Assembly: GCA_964496575.1 (NCBI GenBank)
Contig: CAZCAC010000010.1
Span: forward strand, 1 to 64,000
Source of the DNA: CAZCAC01 sp964496575
GTDB taxonomy: Bacteria > Planctomycetota > UBA1135 > GCA-002686595
DNA length: 64,000 bases
Direction: 5' to 3'
Shown: one piece after another, positions 42,623 to 51,816 of the stretch
How positions within the stretch are numbered: position 1 is the first letter of the stretch
Layout: every line of letters begins with the position of its first letter
Position numbers and translations under genes: made by a program
The notes under the pieces: generated by a model
What the model saw: the letters and a program-made list of their open reading frames with translations, nothing else
What the model was told of the DNA's origin: nothing
Database searches by the model: none

Positions 42623-44194
42623 TCAGGGGCGCCAGAGGACCTCGTATCCATTCGACGAGTTGGCATCGTTGACCCCCAGGCCACACGGCGGGTTGTTCGT
42701 GTCACGATACCACCACTGGTAGTACAGGGTGTCACCCGGATAGATGACATGGCCCAACGCAGCGGAACGGGCGGATATCGAGACGGACGTGCTCGCATCT
42801 CCTCCGGGGCCGTTCATTCGGACCTGAATCCGCTTTATGTTCCCCCCTGCGCACCGGACGCCGTCCCCCAGGTAGACTCCCATACCGTCGATGTTGTTCA
42901 AACCCTGGAAGAACAGACCCGAGTTGTGGGGTTGACCCCGCTCGCCGTGCAGGACCAGCGTATCGTTCGCCACGCTGGCTTCTCCGGTGCCCCACAGCCG
43001 CGCTCCCGAGGCGAACGTGCCGCTCGCGCATCCCGCGCAGCCAATCGACCCGTCGTTCGGGTTTTCGCAGGGGCAGGCGTTGGGGCCCCAGTCCTCGGCA
43101 CAGCAGTACGCGGTGCCGGGCCACTCGCCGATCTTGAAGGCGTTGAGACTCCAGTAGCCGGCCACGAAGACGTCGCCGGATTCACCCACCGCGATCCCGC
43201 TCGCGGCGTTGAGTTCATTGCCCAGCCCGTCGCCAGTCGAGTCGATGATCTGGGTGATCACTCCCCCGTTGGTGATCTCGAAGGCGTTGTCGCTGATGTA
43301 GCCCGTAAGGTAGACGTTTCCGGAGACGTCCACGTCGATGCGATCGGAGTAACGCAGCGTATTGCCCGCTCCGTCGCCGGACGAGTCGATGATCTCGGTG
43401 ATCACGCCGGCCGGCGTGAGCCTGAAGGCGTTGTCACTCTGACGCCCGGTCACGTAGACCTGCTCGAATCCGTCCACGGCGACGAAGTATGCTCCGTCGA
43501 GTGTGTTCCCGGCCCCGTCCCCGGTCGAGTCGATGAGCTGCGTGATCATCCCCCCCGGCGTGATCTCGAAGACATTATCGGTGGCGTACGCTGCCACGTA
43601 GACGTTCCCCGCCCCCCCCGCGGCGATCCCCATGGGGTCCGCAAGCGTATTCCCGGCCCCGTCGCCCGTCGAATCGATGATCTGCGTGATCACTCCCGCG
43701 GGCGTGACCTTGAATGCATTGTGGGTCACGTAGCCCGTCACGTAGACGTTTCCCGTCGAGTCAACGTCGAGATCGAACGGCATGCCCAGCCAGTTTCCGG
43801 CGCCATCTCCGGTCTGGTCGATGATCTCGGTGATCACTCCGGCCGGCGTGATCTTGAAGACGTTGTTGCTCGATGTTCCCGCCACGTAAGCGTTCCCGAG
43901 CTGATCCACGGCGATGGCGCACGGGTCGATGAGCGTGTTCCCGGCTCCGTCACCAGACCAGTCGATGATCTCCGTGATCGCTCCTCCGGGCGTGATCTTG
44001 AAGGCGTTGTTGCTAAAGGTCCCCACCACGTAGACGTTGCCGACGGCATCCGAGGTGAGGTCCTGCGGGTTGCTCAGTGGGTTCCCGGCCCCATCCCCGG
44101 TCGAGTCGATGATCTGGGTGATTCGCTGCGCGGTCGCCGAGGGCGCGACAACGAGGACCAGCAGGGATACGAACAGGGTCGTCTTCCTCCGCAT
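42623..44194 (-). CDS. Exported NHL/SBBP-type beta-propeller protein
   Basis: This 523-residue protein has a signal peptide (MRMRRKTTLFVSLL to about residue 24). Seven blades of about 50 residues follow, each with the pattern ITxIIDxTGDGAGNxL then GNVYVxGxxxxNAFKITP. These are NHL/SBBP-type propeller repeats. From about residue 360 there is a Cys-rich linker (EDWGPNACPCENPNDGS), then a C-terminal domain (GLFFQGLNN to the closing GYEVLWRP) that recurs on exported proteins of Planctomycetota. The ATG at 44194 fits the signal peptide and has AGAGGA before it. A second in-frame ATG at 44287 has an even better AAGGAGG and would add 31 residues. It probably binds extracellular ligands. Confidence 0.8.
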   Translation of the reverse strand: MRRKTTLFVSLLVLVVAPSATAQRITQIIDSTGDGAGNPLSNPQDLTSDAVGNVYVVGTFSNNAFKITPGGAITEIIDWSGDGAGNTLIDPCAIAVDQLGNAYVAGTSSNNVFKITPAGVITEIIDQTGDGAGNWLGMPFDLDVDSTGNVYVTGYVTHNAFKVTPAGVITQIIDSTGDGAGNTLADPMGIAAGGAGNVYVAAYATDNVFEITPGGMITQLIDSTGDGAGNTLDGAYFVAVDGFEQVYVTGRQSDNAFRLTPAGVITEIIDSSGDGAGNTLRYSDRIDVDVSGNVYLTGYISDNAFEITNGGVITQIIDSTGDGLGNELNAASGIAVGESGDVFVAGYWSLNAFKIGEWPGTAYCCAEDWGPNACPCENPNDGSIGCAGCASGTFASGARLWGTGEASVANDTLVLHGERGQPHNSGLFFQGLNNIDGMGVYLGDGVRCAGGNIKRIQVRMNGPGGDASTSVSISARSAALGHVIYPGDTLYYQWWYRDTNNPPCGLGVNDANSSNGYEVLWRP

Positions 44195-44479
44195 TCGTAT
44201 CCTCTCCCGAGGTTCGATCGGGGATACGGTCTCGCAGCTCAACGGACTCGCGGAAGAGCGGAGCGCACTTCTTCTGAGGACAGACATCGGAGCCTCCTTT
44301 CGATCGGTCTCTGGGAGTTCTGTGGAAACGAAACGGCGAAGGAGGACGAACCCCGAGTCGCTTCAGGCCCCGTCAAGAGGGGAGTGGCAATCCGGCTCGG
44401 CCTCCACAGGGCCGAGCGTGAGGAACAGAGGATGTGCCAACGGAATCCGGGGAATCCTCCTCGAGGGTGCGGGTAGCCG
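44195..44479. promoter_or_regulatory. Non-coding region upstream of the propeller gene
   Basis: With the following terminator this gene-free stretch is about 380 bases. It includes the AAGGAGG-ATG site at 44287 noted under the propeller gene. A TTGACG hexamer around 44375 (minus strand) might be a -35 element, but no matching -10 is visible. Confidence 0.35.
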
Positions 44480-44516
44480 AAAAAAAAGGGCCCCCGCGGC
44501 ACATTGCCGCGGGGGC
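44480..44516 (-). terminator. Classical intrinsic terminator
   Basis: Read on the minus strand, an 11-pair GC stem (GCCCCCGCGGC and its complement, five-base loop AATGT) is followed at once by eight U. It lies 59 bases after the stop codon of the WXXGXW-like gene and is the clearest intrinsic terminator of the window. Confidence 0.88.
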
Positions 44517-44574
44517 ACTCCGAGCCGGTCCCCATCCGACACCACCGGCTCGGAACTCTCTGTTGTCGCTCTGC

Positions 44575-45057
44575 TCAGGGGCGGGTCTCCCAGTGAGCCT
44601 CGACCCAGACCTTCTCGCTGCGGTACTCCCAGTGGCCGGGATCCTGGATCGTCTGGTAGTGACCCGGTGAGACGAGCACCGTGTACCGTCGACCGCACCA
44701 GTCGTAGCGGGTCTCGTAGCGCGCCGGCACCCAGACCCGGCGCTGGCATCCGGGGACCCAGTGCTTGCGCTGCACGACCTGGTAGTGGCCGGGCATCCAG
44801 ACCCGTCGGGGCGCCGGCGATTGGTAGGTCCAGGTGGGGGATCCACGGCGATAGGAGGCGTGACGGGCGGTGGGCTGTGCTGCTCGCCGGTGCCCCCTCG
44901 GAGCTCTCGTACCGAGCTGCAGGTGGACCCCGAACCGACCCTTCGAGGAGGCCTGGTGGTAGCCGACGGAGAGGCCCGGCTCCTGCGCCGCCGCCCGGGG
45001 GGCGGAGAGGACACAGGAGAGAGCCAGCGTGGAGGCGAGGGTGAGGAGCTTCATCAT
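44575..45057 (-). CDS. Exported protein with WXXGXW-like repeats
   Basis: This 160-residue protein has a signal peptide (residues 1-25). Its second half has about four tandem strand-like repeats with Trp and Tyr/His, each close to the pattern VWVPxxYxxxY or SPGHYQTIQDPGHW (examples: RVWMPGHYQVVQRKHW and EKVWVEAHWETRP). That resembles the WXXGXW/YXWXPGHW repeat family of small exported beta proteins, whose role is unknown. One cysteine pair (near residues 105 and 120) could form a disulfide. The ATG pair at 45057/45054 leaves the start ambiguous by one residue. It is monocistronic and ends in an intrinsic terminator. Confidence 0.7.
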   Translation of the reverse strand: MMKLLTLASTLALSCVLSAPRAAAQEPGLSVGYHQASSKGRFGVHLQLGTRAPRGHRRAAQPTARHASYRRGSPTWTYQSPAPRRVWMPGHYQVVQRKHWVPGCQRRVWVPARYETRYDWCGRRYTVLVSPGHYQTIQDPGHWEYRSEKVWVEAHWETRP

Positions 45058-45310
45058 CGCGGGAGGTCGGGTTGGCGGTGGGGGGGGGTGGAGCCACGTG
45101 GCGGGAGACGTGTTCGCTCGCGGCTCTGGCACTCCCCAGGCAGATGTCGTACCAGCGCCTTGCCGGATTCCGCAAATCACTGTCGATAAGCGGCTTACGG
45201 CTTCAGGGGACGATCGCATGGGGTGACGGGAGCGCCTCTGGGTGGCCCTCTCGGAGGACGCCCTGACCACGCTCGCAGTCAGTCCCGACCCCCGCTACCC
45301 TGCCCGGGCG

Positions 45311-45955
45311 ATGATCCACTCCTCCCTTCCCGGCCGCCGCGCCGCCGCTCTCTTGCTGCTCCTCGTCGTGGGCTGCTCCTCCCCGCCGGCCGCCACGCCG
45401 GGCCCGGCCCCCGGGGACGCGGGGGACGCCGCACCCATCGACCCCGGAGCGCTCCAGGCCGCGACGGCCCCCGGCGTCGAGCTGCACCGCCTCGCTCCGC
45501 TGGTCGGAGAGTGGACCGTCGAGTCGCGGTCTCTCGATGGCGAGGGGCGAGCCGGGGAGACCCTCGCCTCCGGTACCGCGGTGATCGCCACCGAGCTGGA
45601 CGGCCGCTACTTCCGCTGGCGCACGGAGCTCTCCGTCGACGGGTACCCGGTGCACGCTCAGGGCCTCCTCGGCCACGATCCGCGCCACGGCGTCTACCAG
45701 TTCCTGTGGCTGAGCGAGCTCGCTCCGGGGATGCGCGTGGCCAGCGGCCGCGGCGATCCCGAGCGAGGCGGGATCTACCTGGAGATCACCGAGCGCGACC
45801 CGGAGAGCGGCATCCTCCAGCGCGCGCGCACGGTGCTCGCGCTGCAGGACGCCGATCACTTCACCCTCGAACAATGGGGCCTGGATCCCACTTCCGGAGA
45901 CTGGGTCCCGCGGCAGCGGACGAGCTACCGCAGGAAAGAAGCCACTGGCGACTAA
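45311..45955 (+). CDS. DUF1579-like lipoprotein
   Basis: This 214-residue protein has a clear lipoprotein signal ending VVGC (C22), followed by a Pro/Ala/Asp-rich linker (about 23-55). A compact beta-rich domain follows with LAPLVGEWTVES near residue 63, GRYFRWRTELSVDG near 100 and GLLGHDPRHGVYQFLWL near 118. This is the pattern of DUF1579 proteins, which form small lipocalin-like barrels; the ligand is unknown. It converges on the next gene with five bases between the stop codons. The ATG at 45311 opens the signal peptide. Confidence 0.72.
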   Translation: MIHSSLPGRRAAALLLLLVVGCSSPPAATPGPAPGDAGDAAPIDPGALQAATAPGVELHRLAPLVGEWTVESRSLDGEGRAGETLASGTAVIATELDGRYFRWRTELSVDGYPVHAQGLLGHDPRHGVYQFLWLSELAPGMRVASGRGDPERGGIYLEITERDPESGILQRARTVLALQDADHFTLEQWGLDPTSGDWVPRQRTSYRRKEATGD

Positions 45956-45960
45956 CTATC

Positions 45961-46947
45961 TCAATTGTCCCCGGACAGCGACTGAGGCAACAGGTCGCCG
46001 TTGTCCTGCTCGCCCAGCGTGAAGGGCAGGCTCGCCGAGCTGAACCGGGAAGCCTCGACCAGGACGGCTAGGAATGCGGGGTCCTGGATGGTGGTGGTCG
46101 TCGAGGAGGCGGATTGCCCGTCCATCACGAACCATCCCGATTCCCAGTTGGGCAGGCCCAGGATCTCGTCGTCGTCGTTGTCGGTGTAGTTCTGCAGGAA
46201 GGTATTGCTGAACACCCCGGAGACCTGCAGCAGCGGGACCCGATCCCAGCAGCTGAAGGTGTGGCTGGCGCTGAACTCCTCCTCGTTGTCGTTGTAGATC
46301 AGGAACGAGATCGTCGTGTCGAACTTGGTCCCGGTCATCCCCACCAGCACCAGCTCGCCGTGCAGGAAGTCGTCCCCCTCGTGGGGGTAGAGCTGTCCGA
46401 AGAAGCGCGGGATGGCGATCCGGTCGGGCGCCAGGCCGTACTCGCTGCCGTCGAGGTCGCGGATGCCGTCGCTGTCGACGTCGGTGTTGTTCCCCTCGCC
46501 GGTCTGCCCCGCGTAGACCAGGGCGTTGACCGAGTACTCGGTGGCGGTCAGGCCGTCGTAGATCAGCGCCGAGCCGATCAGGTGGTCGAAGGTGATCGGG
46601 CCGGAGGTGGAGATGCCCCGGGCGTAGGCGTAGGCGAAACCCCGGCCGTGATAGGGCGCGTGAGCGTGGGCGAAGAGGGTGATCGTATCGTTCGGGGTCA
46701 GCATCTCCGAGGCGTCCGCCTTCTGGCAGCTCTCGCCGTCGATGTAGTTGAAGTGCACCCGGACCGACCCGTCGACCGGGTCGTCGTTGGTGTTCGTCAC
46801 GCTGATGAACGTGACCGCTCCCGGCCGGTTGTCGAACTCGGGGAAGATCAGGAGGCTCCCCGGGTCGTTTCGCTCGGCGGCGGCCAGGGCGGCGGTGAGC
46901 GGGAGCACGGCGAGGGCGAGAGAGACCCGGAAGGTGATGGTGCGCAT
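45961..46947 (-). CDS. Exported protein of unknown function
   Basis: I do not recognise this 328-residue protein by name. It has a signal peptide (residues 1-24) and a beta-rich mature part beginning SLLIFPEFDNRPGAVTFISVTNTNDD. That resembles exported proteins with a strand-rich domain that decorate the surface, including a Ca-type acidic stretch DVDSDGIRDLDGSEYG near residue 170. Two cysteines (near 75 and 230) may be paired. No catalytic motif is visible. It has no operon partner: it converges on the DUF1579-like gene and is divergent from lon. Confidence 0.62.
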   Translation of the reverse strand: MRTITFRVSLALAVLPLTAALAAAERNDPGSLLIFPEFDNRPGAVTFISVTNTNDDPVDGSVRVHFNYIDGESCQKADASEMLTPNDTITLFAHAHAPYHGRGFAYAYARGISTSGPITFDHLIGSALIYDGLTATEYSVNALVYAGQTGEGNNTDVDSDGIRDLDGSEYGLAPDRIAIPRFFGQLYPHEGDDFLHGELVLVGMTGTKFDTTISFLIYNDNEEEFSASHTFSCWDRVPLLQVSGVFSNTFLQNYTDNDDDEILGLPNWESGWFVMDGQSASSTTTTIQDPAFLAVLVEASRFSSASLPFTLGEQDNGDLLPQSLSGDN

Positions 46948-47132
46948 CGGTGTGGATCGGGGTAGGGGTCGAGTGCGGGCCGTGGGCGCCCGCCGGGCTG
47001 ACCTCCAGTGTAGCCCCTCTCACCGATCGGGGGGGAGCGCGGGGAAGGGCTTTGCCGGCCATTGGAACCGTCGTCCGGGGAGCCCATACTGCGGGTCACC
47101 AGCGAGCGACCAGGAGCCCTCGAGGAGACGGT

Positions 47133-49730
47133 TTGGAAGAGGAAGAGGACGACAAGAGGACCCGAAAGCCCGGAGCGGAGTCGGAGGAGCAACCTCCCGA
47201 GGAGCTCGGAGAGGATCGAGCCGTGGACCCCGACCCGGGTGACGAGGTGGAGCTCCCGGCGGAGACCGGTGCAGACGAGGACGAAGAGCGCCTGCCCCCC
47301 GACCACTACTACGTGGTCCCGGTGCGCAACATGGTCCTCTTTCCCGGGGTGGTTCTGCCGCTGATGATCGGCCGCCCCAAGTCGGTGCGCGCGGTCCAGG
47401 AGGCGGTGCGCACCGAGACCCCGGTCGCCCTCCTCCTGCAGAAGGACGAGGCGATCGAGTGGCCGACGGAGGACGAGCTCTACCGGGTCGGCACGATCTC
47501 CGAGGTGGTGCGCTACATCGCCGCGGAGGATGGCCGGCACCACGCCATCTGTCAGGGGCAGCAGCGCTTCCGGGTGGTGGAGCTCACCCAGCGCGAGCCG
47601 CTGCCGATCGCCCGCGTGGAGCTCATCGAGGAGGCCGACCCCGATCCGGAGAGCACCGACCTCAAGGCGCGCTTCATCGCCCTGAAGAGCCAGGCCGGCG
47701 AGGTGCTGCAGCTCTCCCCCGGCGCGCCGGAGGACCTCTCCAACGCGGTGGAGAGCATCGGCTCGCCGTCGATGCTGGCGGACATGATCGCCACCTTCAT
47801 GGACGTCCCCGTCGAGGAGCGCCAGGAGATCCTGGAGACCTTCGACGTGACCGAGCGGCTGGAGCTGGTGGCCGAGAAGCTGGGGCACGTCGCCGCCGTG
47901 CTGCGCCTCTCGAAGAAGATCCGCGACGAGACCCAGGGCACGCTGGAGAAGGCGCAGCGGGAGTACTACCTGCGCGAGCAGCTCCGCGCCATCCAGAAGG
48001 AGCTGGGCGAGGTCGACGACAAGTCCAGCGAGCTGGCGGAGATCGCCGCGGCGATCGAAGCCGCCGGGATGCCCGAGGAGGCGGAGAAGGAAGCGCGCAA
48101 GGAGCTGGCGCGGCTGGAGCGCATGTCCGAGGGGAATGCCGAGGCCTCGATGGTGCGCACCTATCTCGAGGTGATGACCGAGCTCCCGTGGTCGAAGACC
48201 AGCGAGGATCGGCTCGACATCACCCGTGCCGCCGAGATCCTCGACGAGGACCACTACGGACTGGAGAAGGTCAAGAAGCGGATCATCGAGTTCCTCGCCG
48301 TGCGCCAGCTGAAGCCCGAGGGCAAGAGCCAGAACCTGTGCCTGGTCGGTCCTCCCGGAGTCGGCAAGACCTCGCTGGGGCGGAGCGTCGCGCGGGCGAT
48401 GAAGCGCGAGTTCGTGCGCGACAGCCTCGGCGGCGTTCACGACGAGGCGGAGATCCGCGGCCACCGGCGCACGTACGTCGGGGCGATGGCCGGGCGGATC
48501 GTCCAGGGTCTGCGCAAGGCGGGCACCTGCAACCCCGTCTTCATGCTCGACGAGATGGACAAGCTCGGGCGGGGGCCGCACGGCGATCCCTCGTCGGCGC
48601 TGCTGGAGGTGCTCGATCCGGAGCAGAACCACGCGTTCCGCGACAACTACCTCGGCGTGCCGTACGACCTGCACCGGGTGCTGTTCATCGGTACCGCCAA
48701 CGTGCTCAGCCAGGTCCCGCCGCCGCTGCGCGATCGCTTCGAGGTGATCCACCTCCCCGGCTACACGCGCGAGGAGAAGCTGGAGATCGCCACGCAGTAC
48801 CTCGTCCAGCGGCGGCTGGACGACACCGGCCTCACCGAGAAGAAATGCTCCTTCACCCGCGAGGCGCTCGACGAGCTGATCCGACGCTACACGCGTGAGG
48901 CGGGCGTTCGCGAGCTGGAGCGGCGCATCGGCGCGATCTGCCGCCACGTCGCGACGCGCATCGTCGAGGGCACCCGCCGGTCGATGAAGATCCGGCCCGC
49001 GCAGGTGCGCAAGATCCTGGGACCGCCGAAATACGAGTCGGAGCTGGCGATGCGCTGCGCGAGCCCCGGCGTGGCGACCGGGCTCGCCTGGACGCCGGTG
49101 GGGGGAGAGATTCTCTTCATCGAAGCGACGGCGATGCCGGGCAAGGGGCGGCAGGTGATGACCGGTCAGCTCGGCGACGTGATGAAGGAGAGCGCCCAGG
49201 CGGCGCGCAGCCTGGTGCGGGGGGACGCCGAGCGACTCGGCATCGAGCCCGAGACCTTCGAGCGCACCGACCTGCACCTGCACATCCCCGCCGGCGCGAT
49301 TCCCAAGGACGGCCCGAGCGCCGGCGTCGCCCTCTACACCGCGCTCGCCTCCCTGCTCACCGGCCGGCACGTGCGCAGCGAGGTGGCGATGACCGGGGAG
49401 ATCAGCCTGCGCGGCCTGGTGCTTCCGGTCGGCGGAGTGAAGGAGAAGGTCCTCGGCGCCCTCGCCGCCGGCATCCGCGAGGTCATCCTGCCCAAACGCA
49501 ACCGGGTCGACCTCGAGGAGATTCCGGAGGCGGCGCGGGAACAGCTCGAGTTCCACTTCGTCGAGAAGGTCGACGAGGTGTTGAAGATCGCGTTCGAGCC
49601 CCCGGACTTCGAGTGCGGTCCGAAGAGGGCCAGGAAGGGGCGGCGGAAGAAGAAGAGCGCGAGAAAGCGGGAGGCGGCCAAGAAGAAGGTCACGCGCAAG
49701 ACGAAGGTAGCGCGCAAGAAACGCCGCTGA
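47133..49730 (+). CDS. lon: ATP-dependent endopeptidase Lon
   Basis: This 865-residue cytoplasmic protease combines an N-terminal substrate-binding LON domain (about residues 40-235; YYVVPVRNMVLFPGVVLPL), a AAA+ ATPase and a Ser-Lys protease. Walker A GPPGVGKT is at 406-413, Walker B FMLDEMDK follows, and the catalytic dyad is S729 (in KDGPSAG) with K772 (second Lys of GGVKEK), 43 residues apart as in E. coli. Two features are unusual: an acidic N-terminal extension of about 40 residues, and a very basic C-terminal tail (last about 40 residues, mostly Lys and Arg). The start is a TTG at 47133 with GAGGAG just before it. Confidence 0.95.
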   Translation: MEEEEDDKRTRKPGAESEEQPPEELGEDRAVDPDPGDEVELPAETGADEDEERLPPDHYYVVPVRNMVLFPGVVLPLMIGRPKSVRAVQEAVRTETPVALLLQKDEAIEWPTEDELYRVGTISEVVRYIAAEDGRHHAICQGQQRFRVVELTQREPLPIARVELIEEADPDPESTDLKARFIALKSQAGEVLQLSPGAPEDLSNAVESIGSPSMLADMIATFMDVPVEERQEILETFDVTERLELVAEKLGHVAAVLRLSKKIRDETQGTLEKAQREYYLREQLRAIQKELGEVDDKSSELAEIAAAIEAAGMPEEAEKEARKELARLERMSEGNAEASMVRTYLEVMTELPWSKTSEDRLDITRAAEILDEDHYGLEKVKKRIIEFLAVRQLKPEGKSQNLCLVGPPGVGKTSLGRSVARAMKREFVRDSLGGVHDEAEIRGHRRTYVGAMAGRIVQGLRKAGTCNPVFMLDEMDKLGRGPHGDPSSALLEVLDPEQNHAFRDNYLGVPYDLHRVLFIGTANVLSQVPPPLRDRFEVIHLPGYTREEKLEIATQYLVQRRLDDTGLTEKKCSFTREALDELIRRYTREAGVRELERRIGAICRHVATRIVEGTRRSMKIRPAQVRKILGPPKYESELAMRCASPGVATGLAWTPVGGEILFIEATAMPGKGRQVMTGQLGDVMKESAQAARSLVRGDAERLGIEPETFERTDLHLHIPAGAIPKDGPSAGVALYTALASLLTGRHVRSEVAMTGEISLRGLVLPVGGVKEKVLGALAAGIREVILPKRNRVDLEEIPEAAREQLEFHFVEKVDEVLKIAFEPPDFECGPKRARKGRRKKKSARKREAAKKKVTRKTKVARKKRR

Positions 49731-49743
49731 CCCTCGCCCTGCG

Positions 49744-51816
49744 TCAGAAGGCGACCCCGACGCTGAACTGTAGCACCCAGTCCGCTTCCTCCGGTCGTGG
49801 GTTCGGGTTGATCCCCCAGTCCAGCCGCACCGGTCCGATCGGCAGCAGCCAGCGGATCCCCGGGCCGACGCCGTAGCGGAAGTCCGCGAAGTCGAAGAAG
49901 TCCTGGTGGTGCAGGGTGACGTTGCCAGCGTCGACGAAGAGCGCGCCCGTGAAGGTGGCGAAGAGCGCGTGTCGCAGCTCCACCGAGAGCACGGTGTTCG
50001 CCTCGCCACCGATCGGATTGCCGCCCGCGTCCTTGGGGCCGAGCCGGCCCTCGCGGAACGAGCGGACGCTGTTCTGCCCGCCGTTGAAAAAGCGCTCCTG
50101 CAGCGGGATCGCGTCGGTGTGGTCGATCGGGATGATGACCCCGGCGCGGGCCGTCCAGGCGATGACCCCTTGCTCGCTGAAGGGGTGGTAGCGGGCGATG
50201 CGCCCGGCGAGGCGGGAATAGGTCAGCTGCGACGCGAGCTCCTCCGGCGCGTACTCGATGCGGGTGCGCACCCAGGTTCCGGTGGTCGGCAGGAACGGGC
50301 TGTCGCGGGAGTCGTAGATGCTCGCCCAGTAGAGCTCCGAGATGTAGGCGTTGTTTCCCTCGTCGATCTCGTCGTCGGGGATGTCCACCACGATGTCCTT
50401 CGCGTCCGAGAAACGGTACAGGTACCCGTAGACGTTTCGCCAGTTCCGGCCGTGGGGCCGCGTGATGTTCACCCCGGCGCCGACCTCCTTGCGGTCGAAG
50501 GAGGGCTCCTCCCGGAGGTTGTAGAAGGTCGAGACACCGAGGATGTTCTTCCGGCCGAAGGTCCAGGGATCGGTCAGGTAGACCTTGGCGCTCTCGGCCT
50601 TGACGGCGAGCTTGCCCTCGAAGGCGAGCGCCCGGCCGGTTCCCGCCAGGTTGTCCTCCTGGACCTTCACCTTCACCCGGGCGCGCTCGAAAGCGCCGTA
50701 GCCCACCTCACCGGTGAGGCTCAGCGTCTTGGCCTCCTCCACGGTCACGTGGAGCACCCGCTCCGGTCCGTCGCCCAGGAGCTCGATGCGCACCGAGGAG
50801 AAGATCCCCGCCCGGTACAGCTCGTTGAAGCTCTCGTGCTCCGCTCGCCGGCTGTACAGGTCGCCCGCCTTCATCGCGATGCGGCCGAGGATGAAGCCGT
50901 CTCGAGTCCGCTCGTTCCCCGACACCACGACTTCCCGGATCCGCACCTCCTCCCCGGGATCGATGGTGACGCCGATGACGACTTCGCCGGTCTCCTCGTC
51001 GATGCGGGCCTCGCTGTCGACTTCGACATCCGGGTGGCCCCGATCGGTGAAGTACTCGCCGGCGATCGCCTGGACCTCGTAGGCGAGTCGGGGGAAGTAG
51101 GGCCGTCCGATCAGGGCGCCGGTTCGGGAGCGGATCACCGCCAGGGCTTCTCCCTCCAGCGTGGGGAGCTCGATCGAGGTGAGGAGGAACCGCTGGCGCT
51201 CGTCGATCGCGTAGTGGAGCACGGCCCGGGTCTTCTCGGTGTTGAACTCGACCTCGGGATCGCCGACGACCACGTCGAGGAAGCCGTTCTCGTAGTAGCG
51301 ATCCTCGATCGCGCCGCGGGCGGCCCGGGCCTCGGACTTGACGTAGTAGAGCTCGCCCAGCCCGAACACCGACGTGGTCGGACCGCGGAGGAGACCCTTC
51401 AGGTCCTTCGAGGAGTAGAACTCGTTCCCCGAGAAGCGCACGTCGTCGAGGATGCAGCGCGGGCCCTCGACCACGGTGAAGCGCACGATCGGCCGGCCTC
51501 CCTCGGGGTGTTCCAGGTCGTAGGCCACGGTGGTGAGGGGGAACCCCTGCTGGCGATAGAAGGTCTCGATCGTGTACGCCGCGTCGTCCACCGAGGCGCG
51601 CCGGAAGCCCGTCTCCTCGAAGTCGCGCAGGTCTTCCCGCGCCGCTCGTTGCAGGGTCCCCCCGACGAAGCTCTCGTGGCCGCTGAACTCCAGCTCGTAC
51701 GTCTCCGGGCGGTCGAACAGCTGCACCTTGAGCCCGCCGATGTCCTCGGTCGATCGGCACGAGAGGCCGACGCCGCAGGCGAGGAGGAACAGCAGAAGGT
51801 GGGCGAGGCGTCGCAT
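49744..51816 (-). CDS. TamA/BamA-family outer-membrane assembly protein
   Basis: This 690-residue protein of the Omp85 superfamily has an N-terminal signal with a possible lipobox (LLAC). Three POTRA domains follow (about residues 70-140, 150-250 and 265-360; for example GPRCILDDVRFSGNEFY and GEEVRIREVVVSGNERTRDG). The 16-strand-type barrel follows (from about 375). The conserved barrel motif is seen in RFFNGGQNSVRSFREGRLGP, and the end strand (DWVLQFSVGVAF) closes with Phe. It works with TamB to move proteins or lipids between the membranes. Its start codon overlaps the TamB stop codon (TGATG), so the two are translationally coupled with tamB first. Confidence 0.85.
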   Translation of the reverse strand: MRRLAHLLLFLLACGVGLSCRSTEDIGGLKVQLFDRPETYELEFSGHESFVGGTLQRAAREDLRDFEETGFRRASVDDAAYTIETFYRQQGFPLTTVAYDLEHPEGGRPIVRFTVVEGPRCILDDVRFSGNEFYSSKDLKGLLRGPTTSVFGLGELYYVKSEARAARGAIEDRYYENGFLDVVVGDPEVEFNTEKTRAVLHYAIDERQRFLLTSIELPTLEGEALAVIRSRTGALIGRPYFPRLAYEVQAIAGEYFTDRGHPDVEVDSEARIDEETGEVVIGVTIDPGEEVRIREVVVSGNERTRDGFILGRIAMKAGDLYSRRAEHESFNELYRAGIFSSVRIELLGDGPERVLHVTVEEAKTLSLTGEVGYGAFERARVKVKVQEDNLAGTGRALAFEGKLAVKAESAKVYLTDPWTFGRKNILGVSTFYNLREEPSFDRKEVGAGVNITRPHGRNWRNVYGYLYRFSDAKDIVVDIPDDEIDEGNNAYISELYWASIYDSRDSPFLPTTGTWVRTRIEYAPEELASQLTYSRLAGRIARYHPFSEQGVIAWTARAGVIIPIDHTDAIPLQERFFNGGQNSVRSFREGRLGPKDAGGNPIGGEANTVLSVELRHALFATFTGALFVDAGNVTLHHQDFFDFADFRYGVGPGIRWLLPIGPVRLDWGINPNPRPEEADWVLQFSVGVAF

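Noticed and set aside
46848..50009. Open frame of 1053 codons on the minus strand
   Set aside because: It is antisense to lon, with no recognisable domain and a skewed composition caused by codon bias of the real gene.
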